A stretch of DNA of 64,000 bases from the NCBI GenBank assembly GCA_003223935.1, contig QHXQ01000026.1, positions 1 to 64,000 on the forward strand, given 5' to 3'. Positions 7,585 to 15,690 of this stretch are shown piece after piece. Position 1 is the stretch's first letter, and every line of letters begins with the position of its first letter. The notes under the pieces are model-generated. The model had not been told where the DNA came from, made no database searches, and was given only the letters and a program-made list of their open reading frames with translations. The translations under genes and the position numbers were made by a program. The stretch is from Acidobacteriota bacterium. GTDB lineage: Bacteria > Acidobacteriota > Blastocatellia > Pyrinomonadales > Pyrinomonadaceae.

Positions 7585-9098
7585 CGTTTCTCACCCGGCG
7601 CGGTCGCCGCCTCTTCGACCGGCTCCTCTGTGTGCTCTGCTTCCGGCGTCTGCTCGTCGTGCAACTGCTTCTTGACGACGGCGGGTACGCCTGCGACGAG
7701 CGTGTCGGGCGGCACGTCTTTGGTGACGACCGCGCCCGCGCCCGTGACTGAACGCGAACCGACGCGCACAGGCGCGACGAGCATCGTGTCCGAGCCGATC
7801 CGCACGTTGTCTTCGATGATGGTCGGGTGCTTCTGTTTGCCGTCGTAGTTGCACGTGACTGTGCCCGCGCCGATGTTCGTGTTGTCGCCCACAGTCGCAT
7901 CGCCGAGATAGGTCAGGTGCATGGACTTGGCGCGGCGACCGAGCCGCGATTTTTTCACCTCGACGAAGTTGCCGACCGCCGCCGCCTCTTCCATCTGCGC
8001 GCCCATGCGCAGGTGCGCGAACGGGCCGACCGTGCAATGATCTGCGATCTGGGAATCAACGATGACCGAATGATCTTTGATCACAACGCCGTTGCCGATG
8101 CGCGAGTTGGTGATGCGTGTGCCCGCACGTATCTCGCAGCCTTCGCCTATGCTCGTGCGCCCTTCGATCTGCACGCCGGGATAGAGGATCGTGTCGCGCC
8201 CGATCTGCGCTTCGGCGCTGACATAAGTGTGCGCCGGATCAATGATAGTCACGCCGCTATCGAGCATCAGACGGCGGAGTGTGCGCAAGCGCAGGATGCG
8301 CTCGAACTCGGCCAACTCGACGCGCGTGTTGATGCCTGAGACTTCGCGCGCGTCCGTGTGCATGAAGACGCTCACGTCCGCGCCGTCGGCGCGCAGGATG
8401 CCGGGCACGTCGGTGAGATAGTATTCGCCTTGCGAGTTGGCGGGCTGCACGCGCTCAAGCGCCGCGAAGAGTGCGCGCGTCTCGAAGCAATAGATGCCGG
8501 CGTTGATTTCGTTGAGCTGTCGCTCTTCGGGTGTCGCGTCCCTCTGCTCGACGATGCGCTCGAAGCGTCCTTCTGCGTCGCGCACGACGCGACCATAGCC
8601 GGTCGGGTCGTCCAAGCGCACGCTCATCAACGTGCAGCCTGCACCGTGCCCGCGATGTGTGCGGTGCTGTTGGACGAGCGCGACGAGCGTTTCGGCGCGG
8701 ATGAACGGCACGTCGCCGGAGAGCACGAGCAGCGTTGAAGGTTCGTCTGTGAGCGCGTTGCGTGCGGCCATCACCGCATCGCCCGTGCCGCGCTGTTCGG
8801 TCTGCGTGATAAAGACCGCGCCGGCCGCGCCCAACTCTCCTTGCACCGCCGCCTGCACTTCTTCCGCCTGATGACCGACGACGACGTAGATGGGCCGGCC
8901 TTCGCGTACGAGCGCGGCGGCCGTGTGGCAGACATGCGCGATGAGCGGGCGACCACCGAGTTGATGCAAGACTTTGGCGGTACGCGAGCGCATGCGCGTG
9001 CCGAGACCGGCGGCGAGGATGAGCACGTCGAGCGGTGCTGTGGCGCTGTTGGCGTGCGGCGTCTGCGCCTCTTGTGCGTTCGTTGCTTGTCTGTCCAT
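7581..9098 (-). CDS. glmU: Bifunctional UDP-GlcNAc pyrophosphorylase / glucosamine-1-phosphate acetyltransferase
   Basis: 505 aa from the ATG at 9098, which lies 7 bp after the yvcK stop; a longer frame would overlap yvcK. The N-terminal domain starts LDVLILAAGLGTRMRS (from about residue 23), the nucleotidyltransferase signature. The C-terminal half is a left-handed beta-helix of hexapeptide repeats ending with the acetyl-CoA region (HLTYLGDATVGDNTNIGAGTVTCNYDGKQKH). In the GTRM...PKVLH signature the Pro is Ala (RTAKVLH). A Glu-rich tail of about 30 residues follows the helix. It supplies UDP-GlcNAc to the murA-G pathway and sits beside yvcK and glmS. Confidence 0.95.
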   Translation of the reverse strand: MDRQATNAQEAQTPHANSATAPLDVLILAAGLGTRMRSRTAKVLHQLGGRPLIAHVCHTAAALVREGRPIYVVVGHQAEEVQAAVQGELGAAGAVFITQTEQRGTGDAVMAARNALTDEPSTLLVLSGDVPFIRAETLVALVQQHRTHRGHGAGCTLMSVRLDDPTGYGRVVRDAEGRFERIVEQRDATPEERQLNEINAGIYCFETRALFAALERVQPANSQGEYYLTDVPGILRADGADVSVFMHTDAREVSGINTRVELAEFERILRLRTLRRLMLDSGVTIIDPAHTYVSAEAQIGRDTILYPGVQIEGRTSIGEGCEIRAGTRITNSRIGNGVVIKDHSVIVDSQIADHCTVGPFAHLRMGAQMEEAAAVGNFVEVKKSRLGRRAKSMHLTYLGDATVGDNTNIGAGTVTCNYDGKQKHPTIIEDNVRIGSDTMLVAPVRVGSRSVTGAGAVVTKDVPPDTLVAGVPAVVKKQLHDEQTPEAEHTEEPVEEAATAPGEKR

Positions 9099-9105
9099 AA
9101 ACTTA

Positions 9106-10146
9106 TCAGCGCGGTGTGCCGGCGAGCAGTTGGCGCTCGCTCGCCGCTTGTTCATAACAGGCGACGATGACGCGCGTCAGCTTGTCGGGGCTGTGCCGGA
9201 CTTTTTCTCCTTCGTCGAGCAGGTCTGCGCGCACGATCTCTGTCTCGCCGCCGAACTCGTCTTCGAGTTTATGATCGGTTAAGCCGATCTGCCGCGCGCC
9301 TTCAGCGGCGTAACGCTCCGTCTGCTCGACGTTGATGGGGCGGTTGTTGACCAACACGTAATCGAACTGAATCTGCGGTGCATGCTGGCGCACGGTTTCG
9401 AGATGTTGGCGCGCGGTGTAGCCATCGGTCTCGCCCGGTTGCGTCATCAGGTTGCAGATAAAAATTTTGACGGCGGATGATTCGCGAATCGTCTCGGCGA
9501 CGCGCGCGACAAGTAGATTGGGGAGCAAGCTGGTGTAGAGCGAGCCGGGGCCGACGGTGATGATGTCTGCGCTACGCAGGGCGGCGAGCGCTTCGGGCAA
9601 GGGCAGACATTGTTCCGGCTCAAGTCGCAGCCGATGGATCGGCGCGCGCGACGCAGTGATGTTCGTTTCGCCGCGCACCTCGCGCCCGTCTTCGAGTTGG
9701 GCGACAAGGCGCACGTCGTTTAACGTCGCCGGATAGATGCGTCCTTTGCTCGCGAGGACTTCGGACGAAAGGCGCACGGCTTCGACGAAATCGCCGGTCA
9801 CGTCTGTGAGTGCGGCGAGAAAGAGGTTGCCGAAGCTGTGACCGCTCAGTTGCCCGGCACCGCGAAAGCGATAACGAAAGAGACGCGCGAGCAACGTCGA
9901 GTCTTCCGAGAGCGCGACCATGCAGTTGCGTATGTCGCCGGGCGGGAGAATCTGTAGCTCGTCGCGTAAGCGGCCGGAACTGCCGCCGTCGTCCGACACG
10001 GTGACGATGGCCGCGAGCGCGTCGAGCCAGACGCCGCCGATCTCATGCGCGCCGACCAGTTTTTTCAGCCCTGCGAGCACGGTCGAGAGACCCGTGCCGC
10101 CGCCGATGGCGACAAGCTTCAGCCCGCGCTCTGTGCTGGTGTGCAA
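9106..10146 (-). CDS. yvcK: YvcK/CofD-family gluconeogenesis factor
   Basis: 346 aa. The Gly-rich loop LVAIGGGTGLSTVLAGLK near the N-terminus, the VTVSDDGGSSGRLRDEL motif and PPGDIRNCMVALS are characteristic of YvcK (CofD-like fold). In Bacillus and mycobacteria YvcK is needed for growth on gluconeogenic carbon and for normal cell-wall synthesis and binds UDP-sugars. Its place directly before glmU and glmS fits that role. The start is a TTG with AGGAG about 10 nt upstream; there is no ATG ahead of the glycine loop, so TTG is preferred. Confidence 0.9.
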   Translation of the reverse strand: MHTSTERGLKLVAIGGGTGLSTVLAGLKKLVGAHEIGGVWLDALAAIVTVSDDGGSSGRLRDELQILPPGDIRNCMVALSEDSTLLARLFRYRFRGAGQLSGHSFGNLFLAALTDVTGDFVEAVRLSSEVLASKGRIYPATLNDVRLVAQLEDGREVRGETNITASRAPIHRLRLEPEQCLPLPEALAALRSADIITVGPGSLYTSLLPNLLVARVAETIRESSAVKIFICNLMTQPGETDGYTARQHLETVRQHAPQIQFDYVLVNNRPINVEQTERYAAEGARQIGLTDHKLEDEFGGETEIVRADLLDEGEKVRHSPDKLTRVIVACYEQAASERQLLAGTPR

Positions 10147-10292
10147 GACTCTTGTGCTCCTCTGACTGGCAACGACGGTTGACGCGCGGTGCGTCTGGGC
10201 AAAATCATACCGAAAAGGCTGGGGGTTTGAAAGTTGTAGGGCGGGCCGGGTCGTGGCGCGGGTTGAGCAGAAGAGCAGAGGACGGCTGCCAT

Positions 10293-11219
10293 TTAAGCGC
10301 GCGGCGCAAAGACAAGCCGCTCGTAGTCCGGGTCGCTGCGCAAAGCTGCGAGGTCTTGATCGTGCTGGGCGCGGATGCGCAAGTTTGGTTGTAGCGTGAG
10401 CGCGCGCTCCAAAGCTTCGAGCGCAGGGCCGATGGAGCCGAGCCGCGCGCGCGTCGCCGCTAGACCATAATGTGCGTGCGCCGCTTCAGGTTCGCGCTTC
10501 AAGGCGCGCTCGAACAGTTCCTGCGCCGCGACATAATCGCCGCGATTGAGTTCGATGACGCCGCGGTCATAGAGCGCGTCGGGGTCGCGCGGCAGCGCCG
10601 TCTCTGTGCGCAGGCGCGACTCAGCGATGGCCAGATAGATGCGCGCCCGTGCCGTCACTTCGGAGGCGTGCGGGTGTTGCTCAATCAAAGCGCGAAACAA
10701 CTGCCGCGCCTCACTGAAACGACCGCGCGAAAAATCTTTGTGGGCCCGCTCGAACGCGCGAATCGCGGCCATCTCGTCTTGCGAAGGCTTGGGTCTGGGC
10801 GCTGGTCTAGGCGGAGTCTGTGGGCGCGTCGGTGGTGCAGCATGTTTCGTTGTGCGTCCTTTTGCGGCCGGCGCATGGCGCGCAGGTTTTGCGGCGGGCC
10901 GTTTAGCCGATTTGGTCGCGGCTCTACCTTTAGCCGGCGGCGCTTTCTTAGCGGGCTTGAGCTTAGCGGGCTGTTTGCCTTTCGTCGTCTTCGGCGTCGC
11001 TTTGCCGGCGGGGTTGCTCGCCTTCTTGGCCGGGCTGCCTGTCTTTTTTGTTGCTTTGCGCACAGGCGGCTTGGTCGCGCCCGCACGTTTGGCCGGAGGC
11101 TTGGGGCGTGCGGCTTTCGCGTGCAACTTGCGACTCTTAGCCGTTGACGCTGAGGAGACGCTACGTGTGGCAGGGCGGGGGGTAAGTCGTTTGACGCCCT
11201 TGATGACAGATTCGCTCAT
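10293..11219 (-). CDS. TPR protein with a long Lys/Ala/Pro-rich N-terminal domain
   Basis: 308 aa in two parts. Residues 1-145 are a low-complexity basic region of KKA, AKPA and PAKK repeats, similar to histone H1-like or AlgP-like tails, and would bind nucleic acid or remain disordered. Residues 150-290 form about four tetratricopeptide repeats (ALYDRGVIELNRGDYVAAQELFERALKREP is a clear one, continuing into HYGLAATRARLGSIGPALEALERAL). There is no signal peptide. It stands alone, 146 bp upstream of yvcK on the same strand. Its function is unknown; a scaffold binding DNA or RNA through the tail is possible. Confidence 0.75.
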   Translation of the reverse strand: MSESVIKGVKRLTPRPATRSVSSASTAKSRKLHAKAARPKPPAKRAGATKPPVRKATKKTGSPAKKASNPAGKATPKTTKGKQPAKLKPAKKAPPAKGRAATKSAKRPAAKPARHAPAAKGRTTKHAAPPTRPQTPPRPAPRPKPSQDEMAAIRAFERAHKDFSRGRFSEARQLFRALIEQHPHASEVTARARIYLAIAESRLRTETALPRDPDALYDRGVIELNRGDYVAAQELFERALKREPEAAHAHYGLAATRARLGSIGPALEALERALTLQPNLRIRAQHDQDLAALRSDPDYERLVFAPRA

Positions 11220-11244
11220 GCGAAGCTCTCGCTTTTCAAAATGG

Positions 11245-11294
11245 CTTATGCGCGACTGGACATGCCGTACTTATGCGCGACTGGACATGCCGTA
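11245..11294. repeat. Perfect tandem duplication of a 25-bp unit
   Basis: 11245-11269 and 11270-11294 are identical (each starts CTTATGCGCGACTGG). The duplication lies 26 bp upstream of the TPR-protein start and could be two copies of a regulator site or a slippage product. The rest of the gap 11220-11631 contains no convincing gene. Confidence 0.85.
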
Positions 11295-11631
11295 TCTGAA
11301 AGCCTGCGAAACGCGCACAGGGTAGCACAGGCCGGGTCATAAAGCAACGCAGGAGCATAGTTTGCGGGCACAACGAAGTTTTGCCCGGATGAATCGTCAG
11401 GGCAAAACGCGGGCAACAAAGAAAAACAGTTGAAGTCAATTAAGTCGCTATGCTAGAGTGCCAGAGGGGTCGCACCCTTTCTGTCTCCCTCAATGGGCGA
11501 CCGCGACCATTGCTCTTCGTTAAGAACAAACTGCTTTCTCGGCTTGGGTTTAGATTTCTGTGCGGAGCGTCTGACCGAGCGCCCTCGACTCCCACCTCAT
11601 TCGCATCACGCTAGCGAAAGCGCCTGTATAG

Positions 11632-12114
11632 ATGACAGACACACCTATCATTATGCGCGAACAGCAGTACGGACGGATCATCGCCGTACTATCGAAACTG
11701 CGACTGGATTCGTTCGCCCGCGTGGTCTTCCTAGTGGACAAGAACGGACAAGAGATCGCGGTGCAGGGCGAGGTCGGCGGGCTGGATACGACGAGTCTGG
11801 CCAGTCTGGCCGCCGGCAACGTGGCAGCAACGGGCGGCATGGCCAAGCTCATCGGCGAAAAAGAGTTTCCGACGCTCTCGCACGAGGGCGAGCGCGAGTC
11901 AATTCACATCTGCATCATCGGGCGCACGCTCTTGGTGGTTGTCTTTGACGACCGTTCGAGTTTGGGGCTGGTCAAGTTGCGCGTCAAACAAGCTTCGCGC
12001 GAACTGGCCACCATCTTCGAAGAGATCACGCGCGAATCCGAACAGACCGCGCAGGACAATCCGCTGCTCGCAGGTATCACAGACGACGACATTGACAGCT
12101 TGTTTAGTTCGTGA
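11632..12114 (+). CDS. Roadblock/LC7-domain protein (MglB-like)
   Basis: 160 aa. About residues 15-130 have the roadblock pattern: an N-terminal helix (REQQYGRIIAVLSKL), a strand FLVDKNGQEIAVQG, a central SLASLAAGNVAATGGMAKLIG and a strand pair HICIIGRTLLVVVFDD. MglB is the GAP/partner of the small GTPase MglA, which is encoded 70 bp downstream. The C-terminus adds an acidic helix and tail ending DDDIDSLFSS. In myxobacteria this pair sets front-rear polarity; in other bacteria the role is less clear. Confidence 0.88.
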   Translation: MTDTPIIMREQQYGRIIAVLSKLRLDSFARVVFLVDKNGQEIAVQGEVGGLDTTSLASLAAGNVAATGGMAKLIGEKEFPTLSHEGERESIHICIIGRTLLVVVFDDRSSLGLVKLRVKQASRELATIFEEITRESEQTAQDNPLLAGITDDDIDSLFSS

Positions 12115-12171
12115 CAAGCGACGAGTGACGAGCAAGAACAAGTTTCTAACTCGTCACTCATCGCTTATCAC
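12111..12171. repeat. Heptamer-type hairpin between the roadblock gene and mglA
   Basis: Arms 12111-12132 and 12150-12171 pair over 22 bp with two G-U type mismatches. The left arm reads as 7-bp units GTGACAA, GCGACGA, GTGACGA. Confidence 0.8.
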
Positions 12172-12183
12172 TGTTCTTGACCT

Positions 12184-12768
12184 ATGACCTTCATCAACTA
12201 CGCATCACGCGAGATCAACTGCAAGATCGTCTATTACGGCCCCGGCCTATGCGGCAAGACGACCAACTTGCAGTACATCTACGATTCGACTGCGCCCACG
12301 GCCAAAGGCAAGTTGATTAGCCTTGCGACTGAGACCGACCGCACGCTCTTCTTCGATTTCATGCCGCTCGAACTCGGCACGGTGCGCGGCTTCAAGACGC
12401 GCTTCCATCTCTACACAGTGCCCGGTCAAGTCTTCTACGACGCCTCGCGCAAACTGATCCTCAAGGGCGTGGACGGCGTCGTCTTCGTCGCCGACAGCCA
12501 AGAAGAGCGCATGGACGCCAACATCGAATCGCTCTTCAACCTCGAAGAGAATCTGAAATCCAACGGCTATGATCTGACGAAAATCCCTTACGTCCTGCAA
12601 CTCAACAAGCGCGATCTGCCGAACGTCGTGCCCGTGCCCGATCTCGTCACCGAACTGCGGCGCAGAGACGAACCCGTCCATGAAGCCGTCGCCGCCACCG
12701 GCACGGGCGTCTTCGACACGCTCAAGTCCATTGCTAAGCTAGTGCTGACCGAACTACGCAAGAGCTGA
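12184..12768 (+). CDS. mglA: MglA-family small Ras-like GTPase
   Basis: 194 aa. The P-loop [10 protein letters not shown] is at residues 19-28. The switch region has the MglA-type [11 protein letters not shown] (79-89) in place of the DxxG of Ras. The guanine-specificity motif NKRD is at 141-144, with a late [10 protein letters not shown] loop. MglA binds GTP at the membrane and controls polarity or motility machinery; its GTPase is stimulated by a roadblock protein, which is encoded just upstream. A heptamer hairpin separates the two genes, so they may be expressed at different levels. Length and motifs are typical. Confidence 0.93.
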   Translation: MTFINYASREINCKIVYYGPGLCGKTTNLQYIYDSTAPTAKGKLISLATETDRTLFFDFMPLELGTVRGFKTRFHLYTVPGQVFYDASRKLILKGVDGVVFVADSQEERMDANIESLFNLEENLKSNGYDLTKIPYVLQLNKRDLPNVVPVPDLVTELRRRDEPVHEAVAATGTGVFDTLKSIAKLVLTELRKS

Positions 12769-12770
12769 GG

Positions 12771-12858
12771 AAGGCAAAAGGCAGAAATAGAAGACCGAGC
12801 TAGAGCGTAAAGATAAACGCTTTCCTGCTCGGTCTCTTTAACCTTTGCCTTTTGCCTT
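12771..12858. terminator. Nested bidirectional hairpin between convergent mglA and rimI-like gene
   Basis: The outer stem AAGGCAAAAGGCA (12771-12783) pairs with 12846-12858. An inner stem AGACCGAGC (12792-12800) pairs with 12827-12835. The outer arms overlap the rimI-like stop codon. It lies between convergent genes, as expected for a shared terminator. Confidence 0.7.
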
Positions 12859-13427
12859 TACTCGATACCTTTGAGCATCATCAGCCCGTCGCCGCCGTTC
12901 GAGTAGTAGCGCGGCAGGCGTTGGGTGACGACGTAGCCGAGGTTGCGATAGAGCGCCTGCGCGCCGGTGTTGACGGAGCGAACTTCGAGGCGCACGGTGT
13001 GGACGCGGCGACGTCGGAAACTCTCTTCGACTTTAACGAGCATCCGTTGCGCGATCCGGCGGCGACGGTGTTCGGGCGCGACACCCAAGGTCGTGATGTG
13101 GCCGGTTCTGTCCGGTTCGACGAGGCCAACGATGAACCCGACCATCGCGCCGTCAGCCGTGACCGCGCGATAGGCGACCGATTCGGGCGAGGTCAACAGA
13201 TACTCGAAGGTCTCGCGGCTGTAAGCCTCGCCGTCCACGAAGCAGCGTTGATCGAGCCGCCAGCACTCGTCGAGTTGTGAGACGGTCAACGGGCGCAGGT
13301 CGTAAGGCGTCTCGCGCGTCTGTGCGTCCGGCGCAAGACTTACAGGCGGGCGCGCCTGCGCGCTGTCCAACTGCTCCGGTATTCGGGCCGCAAACAGACG
13401 CGAACGAATTTTCTTCAGCACAGCCAT
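12858..13427 (-). CDS. rimI: GNAT acetyltransferase, RimI-like (ribosomal-protein alanine N-acetyltransferase type)
   Basis: 189 aa from the ATG at 13427 (MAVLKKIRSRLF). A longer frame would start inside a heptamer repeat and is rejected. The GNAT core shows ITTLGVAPEHRRRRIAQRML (the acetyl-CoA pyrophosphate loop) and RLEVRSVNTGAQALYRNLGY, typical of RimI. The N-terminal 55 residues are a basic linker absent from short RimI proteins. The enzyme would acetylate a protein N-terminus or another amine; substrate identity is inferred from family only. The expected tsaB neighbour is not here. Confidence 0.8.
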   Translation of the reverse strand: MAVLKKIRSRLFAARIPEQLDSAQARPPVSLAPDAQTRETPYDLRPLTVSQLDECWRLDQRCFVDGEAYSRETFEYLLTSPESVAYRAVTADGAMVGFIVGLVEPDRTGHITTLGVAPEHRRRRIAQRMLVKVEESFRRRRVHTVRLEVRSVNTGAQALYRNLGYVVTQRLPRYYSNGGDGLMMLKGIE

Positions 13428-13430
13428 AAC

Positions 13431-13529
13431 AGCAGTGACAAGTGACGAGTGACAAGCAGCTAAACGGGCGGCAAACTCCGCTGGTAGCGATTTTAACTTG
13501 TCACTCGTCACTTGTCACTCGTCACTGCT
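13431..13529. repeat. Heptamer hairpin between rimI-like gene and queA, with unequal arms
   Basis: The left arm (13431-13456) carries GTGACAA, GTGACGA, GTGACAA. The right arm (13497-13529), read on the minus strand, carries four units: GTGACGA, GTGACAA, GTGACGA, GTGACAA. Both are bounded by AGCA and a final G. The arms differ by exactly one 7-bp unit. Confidence 0.85.
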
Positions 13530-13530
13530 T

Positions 13531-14580
13531 TCAAACGATCAGCATGCAATCGCCGTAGCTGTAGAAGCGATAGCGTGCGGCGACGGCATGCTGGTAAGCA
13601 TTGAGCACGAGGTCGCGGCCGGCGAAGGCGGCGACGAGGACAAGGAGCGACGAGCGCGGCAGGTGAAAGTTGGTGATGAGCGCACGGACGACCTTAAAGC
13701 GATAGCCGGGCGTGATCGTCAGACGCGCCGCACGCGCGCCCGCTTTGATTTGGCCCGCGTCGCCCGCCGCCGCTTCGAGCGCGCGCACGCTCGTCGTGCC
13801 GACAGCGATGATGCGCTGACCACGCGCGCGCGCCTCGTTGAGCGCAATCGCCGCCGCCGCGCTGATCTCATAACGCTCTGGCGCAACCTCATGCGCGCTT
13901 AAATCCTCAACACGCACCGGCGCGAACGTGCCATAACCGACGTGCAGAGTGATCTCGACTACCTGCACACCACGCGCGCGCAAACTGGCCAACACGCGCG
14001 GCGTGAAGTGCAAGCCCGCAGTCGGCGCAGCAATCGCGCCACGCGCTCGCGCATAGATCGTTTGATAACGCTCGCGGTCTGTGCTGCTTGTCTCTGTCGC
14101 GCTCGTGTCATCCCGCTTGATGTACGGCGGCAGAGGCGTCCGCCCCAACTCTTCCAACAGTGCGTGAAACTCTCCGTCGCACTCGAAGCGCACAGTGCGC
14201 CGCCCGTCCGTGTGCACCGCTAAAACTTCAGCGCGCAGACGTCCAGCACCAAACGTCACGCGCGCGCCCACCTGCAAACGCCGCGCGGGCCGCGCCAAAG
14301 CCGCCCACACGAGCGGCTCGCGCTCCTCAATCAAGAACAACTCGACGCGCCCGCCCGTCTCCGCGCGCTCGCCCACAAGCCGCGCCGGAAAGACGCGCGT
14401 GTTGTTGACGACGAGCAGATCGTTCGCGTCAAGTTCCGCCGGCAACTCGGAAAAAAAACTGTCGCGCCAACTGCCGCGCCCGCGATCCAACACGAGCATC
14501 CGCGCCGCATCGCGCTCTGCTAACGGCTGCTGCGCGATCAACTCTTCGGGCAATTCATAATCGAACTCGGAGATAAGCAT
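13531..14580 (-). CDS. queA: S-adenosylmethionine:tRNA ribosyltransferase-isomerase
   Basis: 349 aa, full length. It transfers and isomerises the ribosyl part of SAM onto 7-aminomethyl-7-deazaguanine in tRNA to give epoxyqueuosine. Signatures are FDYELPEELIAQQPLAERDAARML at the N-terminus, NNTRVFPARL, PTAGLHFTPRVL, VTLHVGYGTFAPVR-type and the C-terminal TNFHLPRSSLLVLVAAFAG. No other queuosine gene is nearby. It is followed at both ends by heptamer hairpins. Confidence 0.96.
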   Translation of the reverse strand: MLISEFDYELPEELIAQQPLAERDAARMLVLDRGRGSWRDSFFSELPAELDANDLLVVNNTRVFPARLVGERAETGGRVELFLIEEREPLVWAALARPARRLQVGARVTFGAGRLRAEVLAVHTDGRRTVRFECDGEFHALLEELGRTPLPPYIKRDDTSATETSSTDRERYQTIYARARGAIAAPTAGLHFTPRVLASLRARGVQVVEITLHVGYGTFAPVRVEDLSAHEVAPERYEISAAAAIALNEARARGQRIIAVGTTSVRALEAAAGDAGQIKAGARAARLTITPGYRFKVVRALITNFHLPRSSLLVLVAAFAGRDLVLNAYQHAVAARYRFYSYGDCMLIV

Positions 14581-14594
14581 AATAGAAACGATGG

Positions 14595-14659
14595 ACGATG
14601 ATCGCTGAACGATGAATGAAAGACAACTGCTGTCAGTTCATCGTTGCGGCGATCATCGT
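14595..14659. repeat. Imperfect heptamer-type hairpin between queA and the YihY-family gene
   Basis: 14595-14616 pairs with 14637-14659 with one bulge and two mismatches. It is built from GATGATC/GAACGAT-like units. Confidence 0.7.
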
Positions 14660-14670
14660 TCATCATTCTT

Positions 14671-15600
14671 CTAACTGCTCTGCTGCGCGATGGGCGCTTG
14701 CGAGGCATGGATCAGTTCGTGCGCTTCCGATGTCTCTTGGTGGAAGACGACCGAGAGTTGTGCGCCGAAGAGCAGGATCAGACTTGAGACGTAAGACCAA
14801 GTGAGCACGGCGACGACCGCGCCGACCGAGCCATAGATTTGATCGTAGTGAAAGTAATGCAAGCTCGACGCGAAGATGTATTTGGCGCTCTCCCACAGCA
14901 CTCCGGCGATGACCGCGCCCGGAATCGAATCGCGCAAGGTCACGCGCCCGTTCGGCATGAAGCGATAGACGAGCGTGAACATGGCAATCGTGACGAGGAT
15001 GCTGACCAGCGTGAAGATGAGTTGCCAGAAAGCGTCGCCCGCAAGCGCCAACATCGTCACGCGCTCAAGCTGGCGCGGCGTCAGCCGCGAAGCCATCTGC
15101 CTGAGCGTGACGAGCACATAGGTCAACAACACCGACGCGATCAAAAGCACGCCGATGCCGCCGATCATGGCGAGCGTCAACCCGCGCCCGTGCAACAGCG
15201 TGCGTGGCTTCGTGCCCCACAAGCGATTGATCGCGCGCTCAACCACACTGAAAACCCAAGAGCCGGCCCAGAGCATCACGACGATGCAAGTGATGATGAC
15301 GGTCGGGCCGACGTTCTCCAACGAGCGAATCGTCGCGCGCAAGAACTCGCGCGAGCCGGGATAGACATCCACCGCGCGATTGAGCATCTCTTTGCCCACG
15401 TCGAAATGGTTGCTCAAGGCAAGCAGCACAAGGAGCGTGGGAAAGAGCGTGAGCAGCCCGAAGTAACTCATCGCGGCGGCGGGCGTGAACAGATCGTTTT
15501 CGTGGAACTGATGAAAGGTGTGGCTAAAGATCGTCAACCACGGCGCCCGATTGCGCACGCCGAAACGATGCCGCGACAATGATCTGAGCCAGCGTCTCAT
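14671..15600 (-). CDS. YihY/virulence factor BrkB-family membrane protein
   Basis: 309 aa. Six hydrophobic segments are visible: AAAMSYFGLLTLFPTLLVLLAL, TVIITCIVVMLWAGSW, LAMIGGIGVLLIASVLLTY, FWQLIFTLVSILVTIAMFTLVY, IPGAVIAGVLWESAKYIFA and AVVAVLTWSYVSSLILLFGAQL. The family hallmarks FxxNDLFTPAAAMSYF and the YFHYDQIYGSVGAVVAVLTW stretch are present. The family was once called ribonuclease BN in error; its molecular role is not established. The C-terminus is a short charged cytoplasmic tail. Confidence 0.9.
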   Translation of the reverse strand: MRRWLRSLSRHRFGVRNRAPWLTIFSHTFHQFHENDLFTPAAAMSYFGLLTLFPTLLVLLALSNHFDVGKEMLNRAVDVYPGSREFLRATIRSLENVGPTVIITCIVVMLWAGSWVFSVVERAINRLWGTKPRTLLHGRGLTLAMIGGIGVLLIASVLLTYVLVTLRQMASRLTPRQLERVTMLALAGDAFWQLIFTLVSILVTIAMFTLVYRFMPNGRVTLRDSIPGAVIAGVLWESAKYIFASSLHYFHYDQIYGSVGAVVAVLTWSYVSSLILLFGAQLSVVFHQETSEAHELIHASQAPIAQQSS

Positions 15601-15612
15601 AACTCAAAAGAT

Positions 15613-15690
15613 AGTGATCAGTGGTCGGTGGTCAGTGGTCAGTTAAAAAACTGTCTGCACTAACCACTGACCACTGACCACTGATCACTG
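15613..15690. repeat. Heptamer hairpin AGTGGTC between the YihY-family gene and ruvB
   Basis: The left arm (from 15613) reads AGTGATC, AGTGGTC, GGTGGTC, AGTGGTC. The right arm (15662-15689) is its complement with four units. The right arm covers the ruvB stop codon and its last codon. Confidence 0.88.

Noticed and set aside
10470..11325. Long plus-strand frames opposite the Lys/Ala-rich TPR gene
   Set aside because: The composition is the mirror of Lys/Ala/Pro codons in a GC-rich gene. The minus frame has clear TPR motifs.
11430..11459. Promoter upstream of the roadblock gene (TTGAAG...TATGCT)
   Set aside because: The spacer is only 13 bp and no better pairing was found.
14839..15582. 247-codon charged plus frame inside the YihY-family gene
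   Set aside because: His/Arg/Asp-rich shadow of a membrane protein on the other strand.
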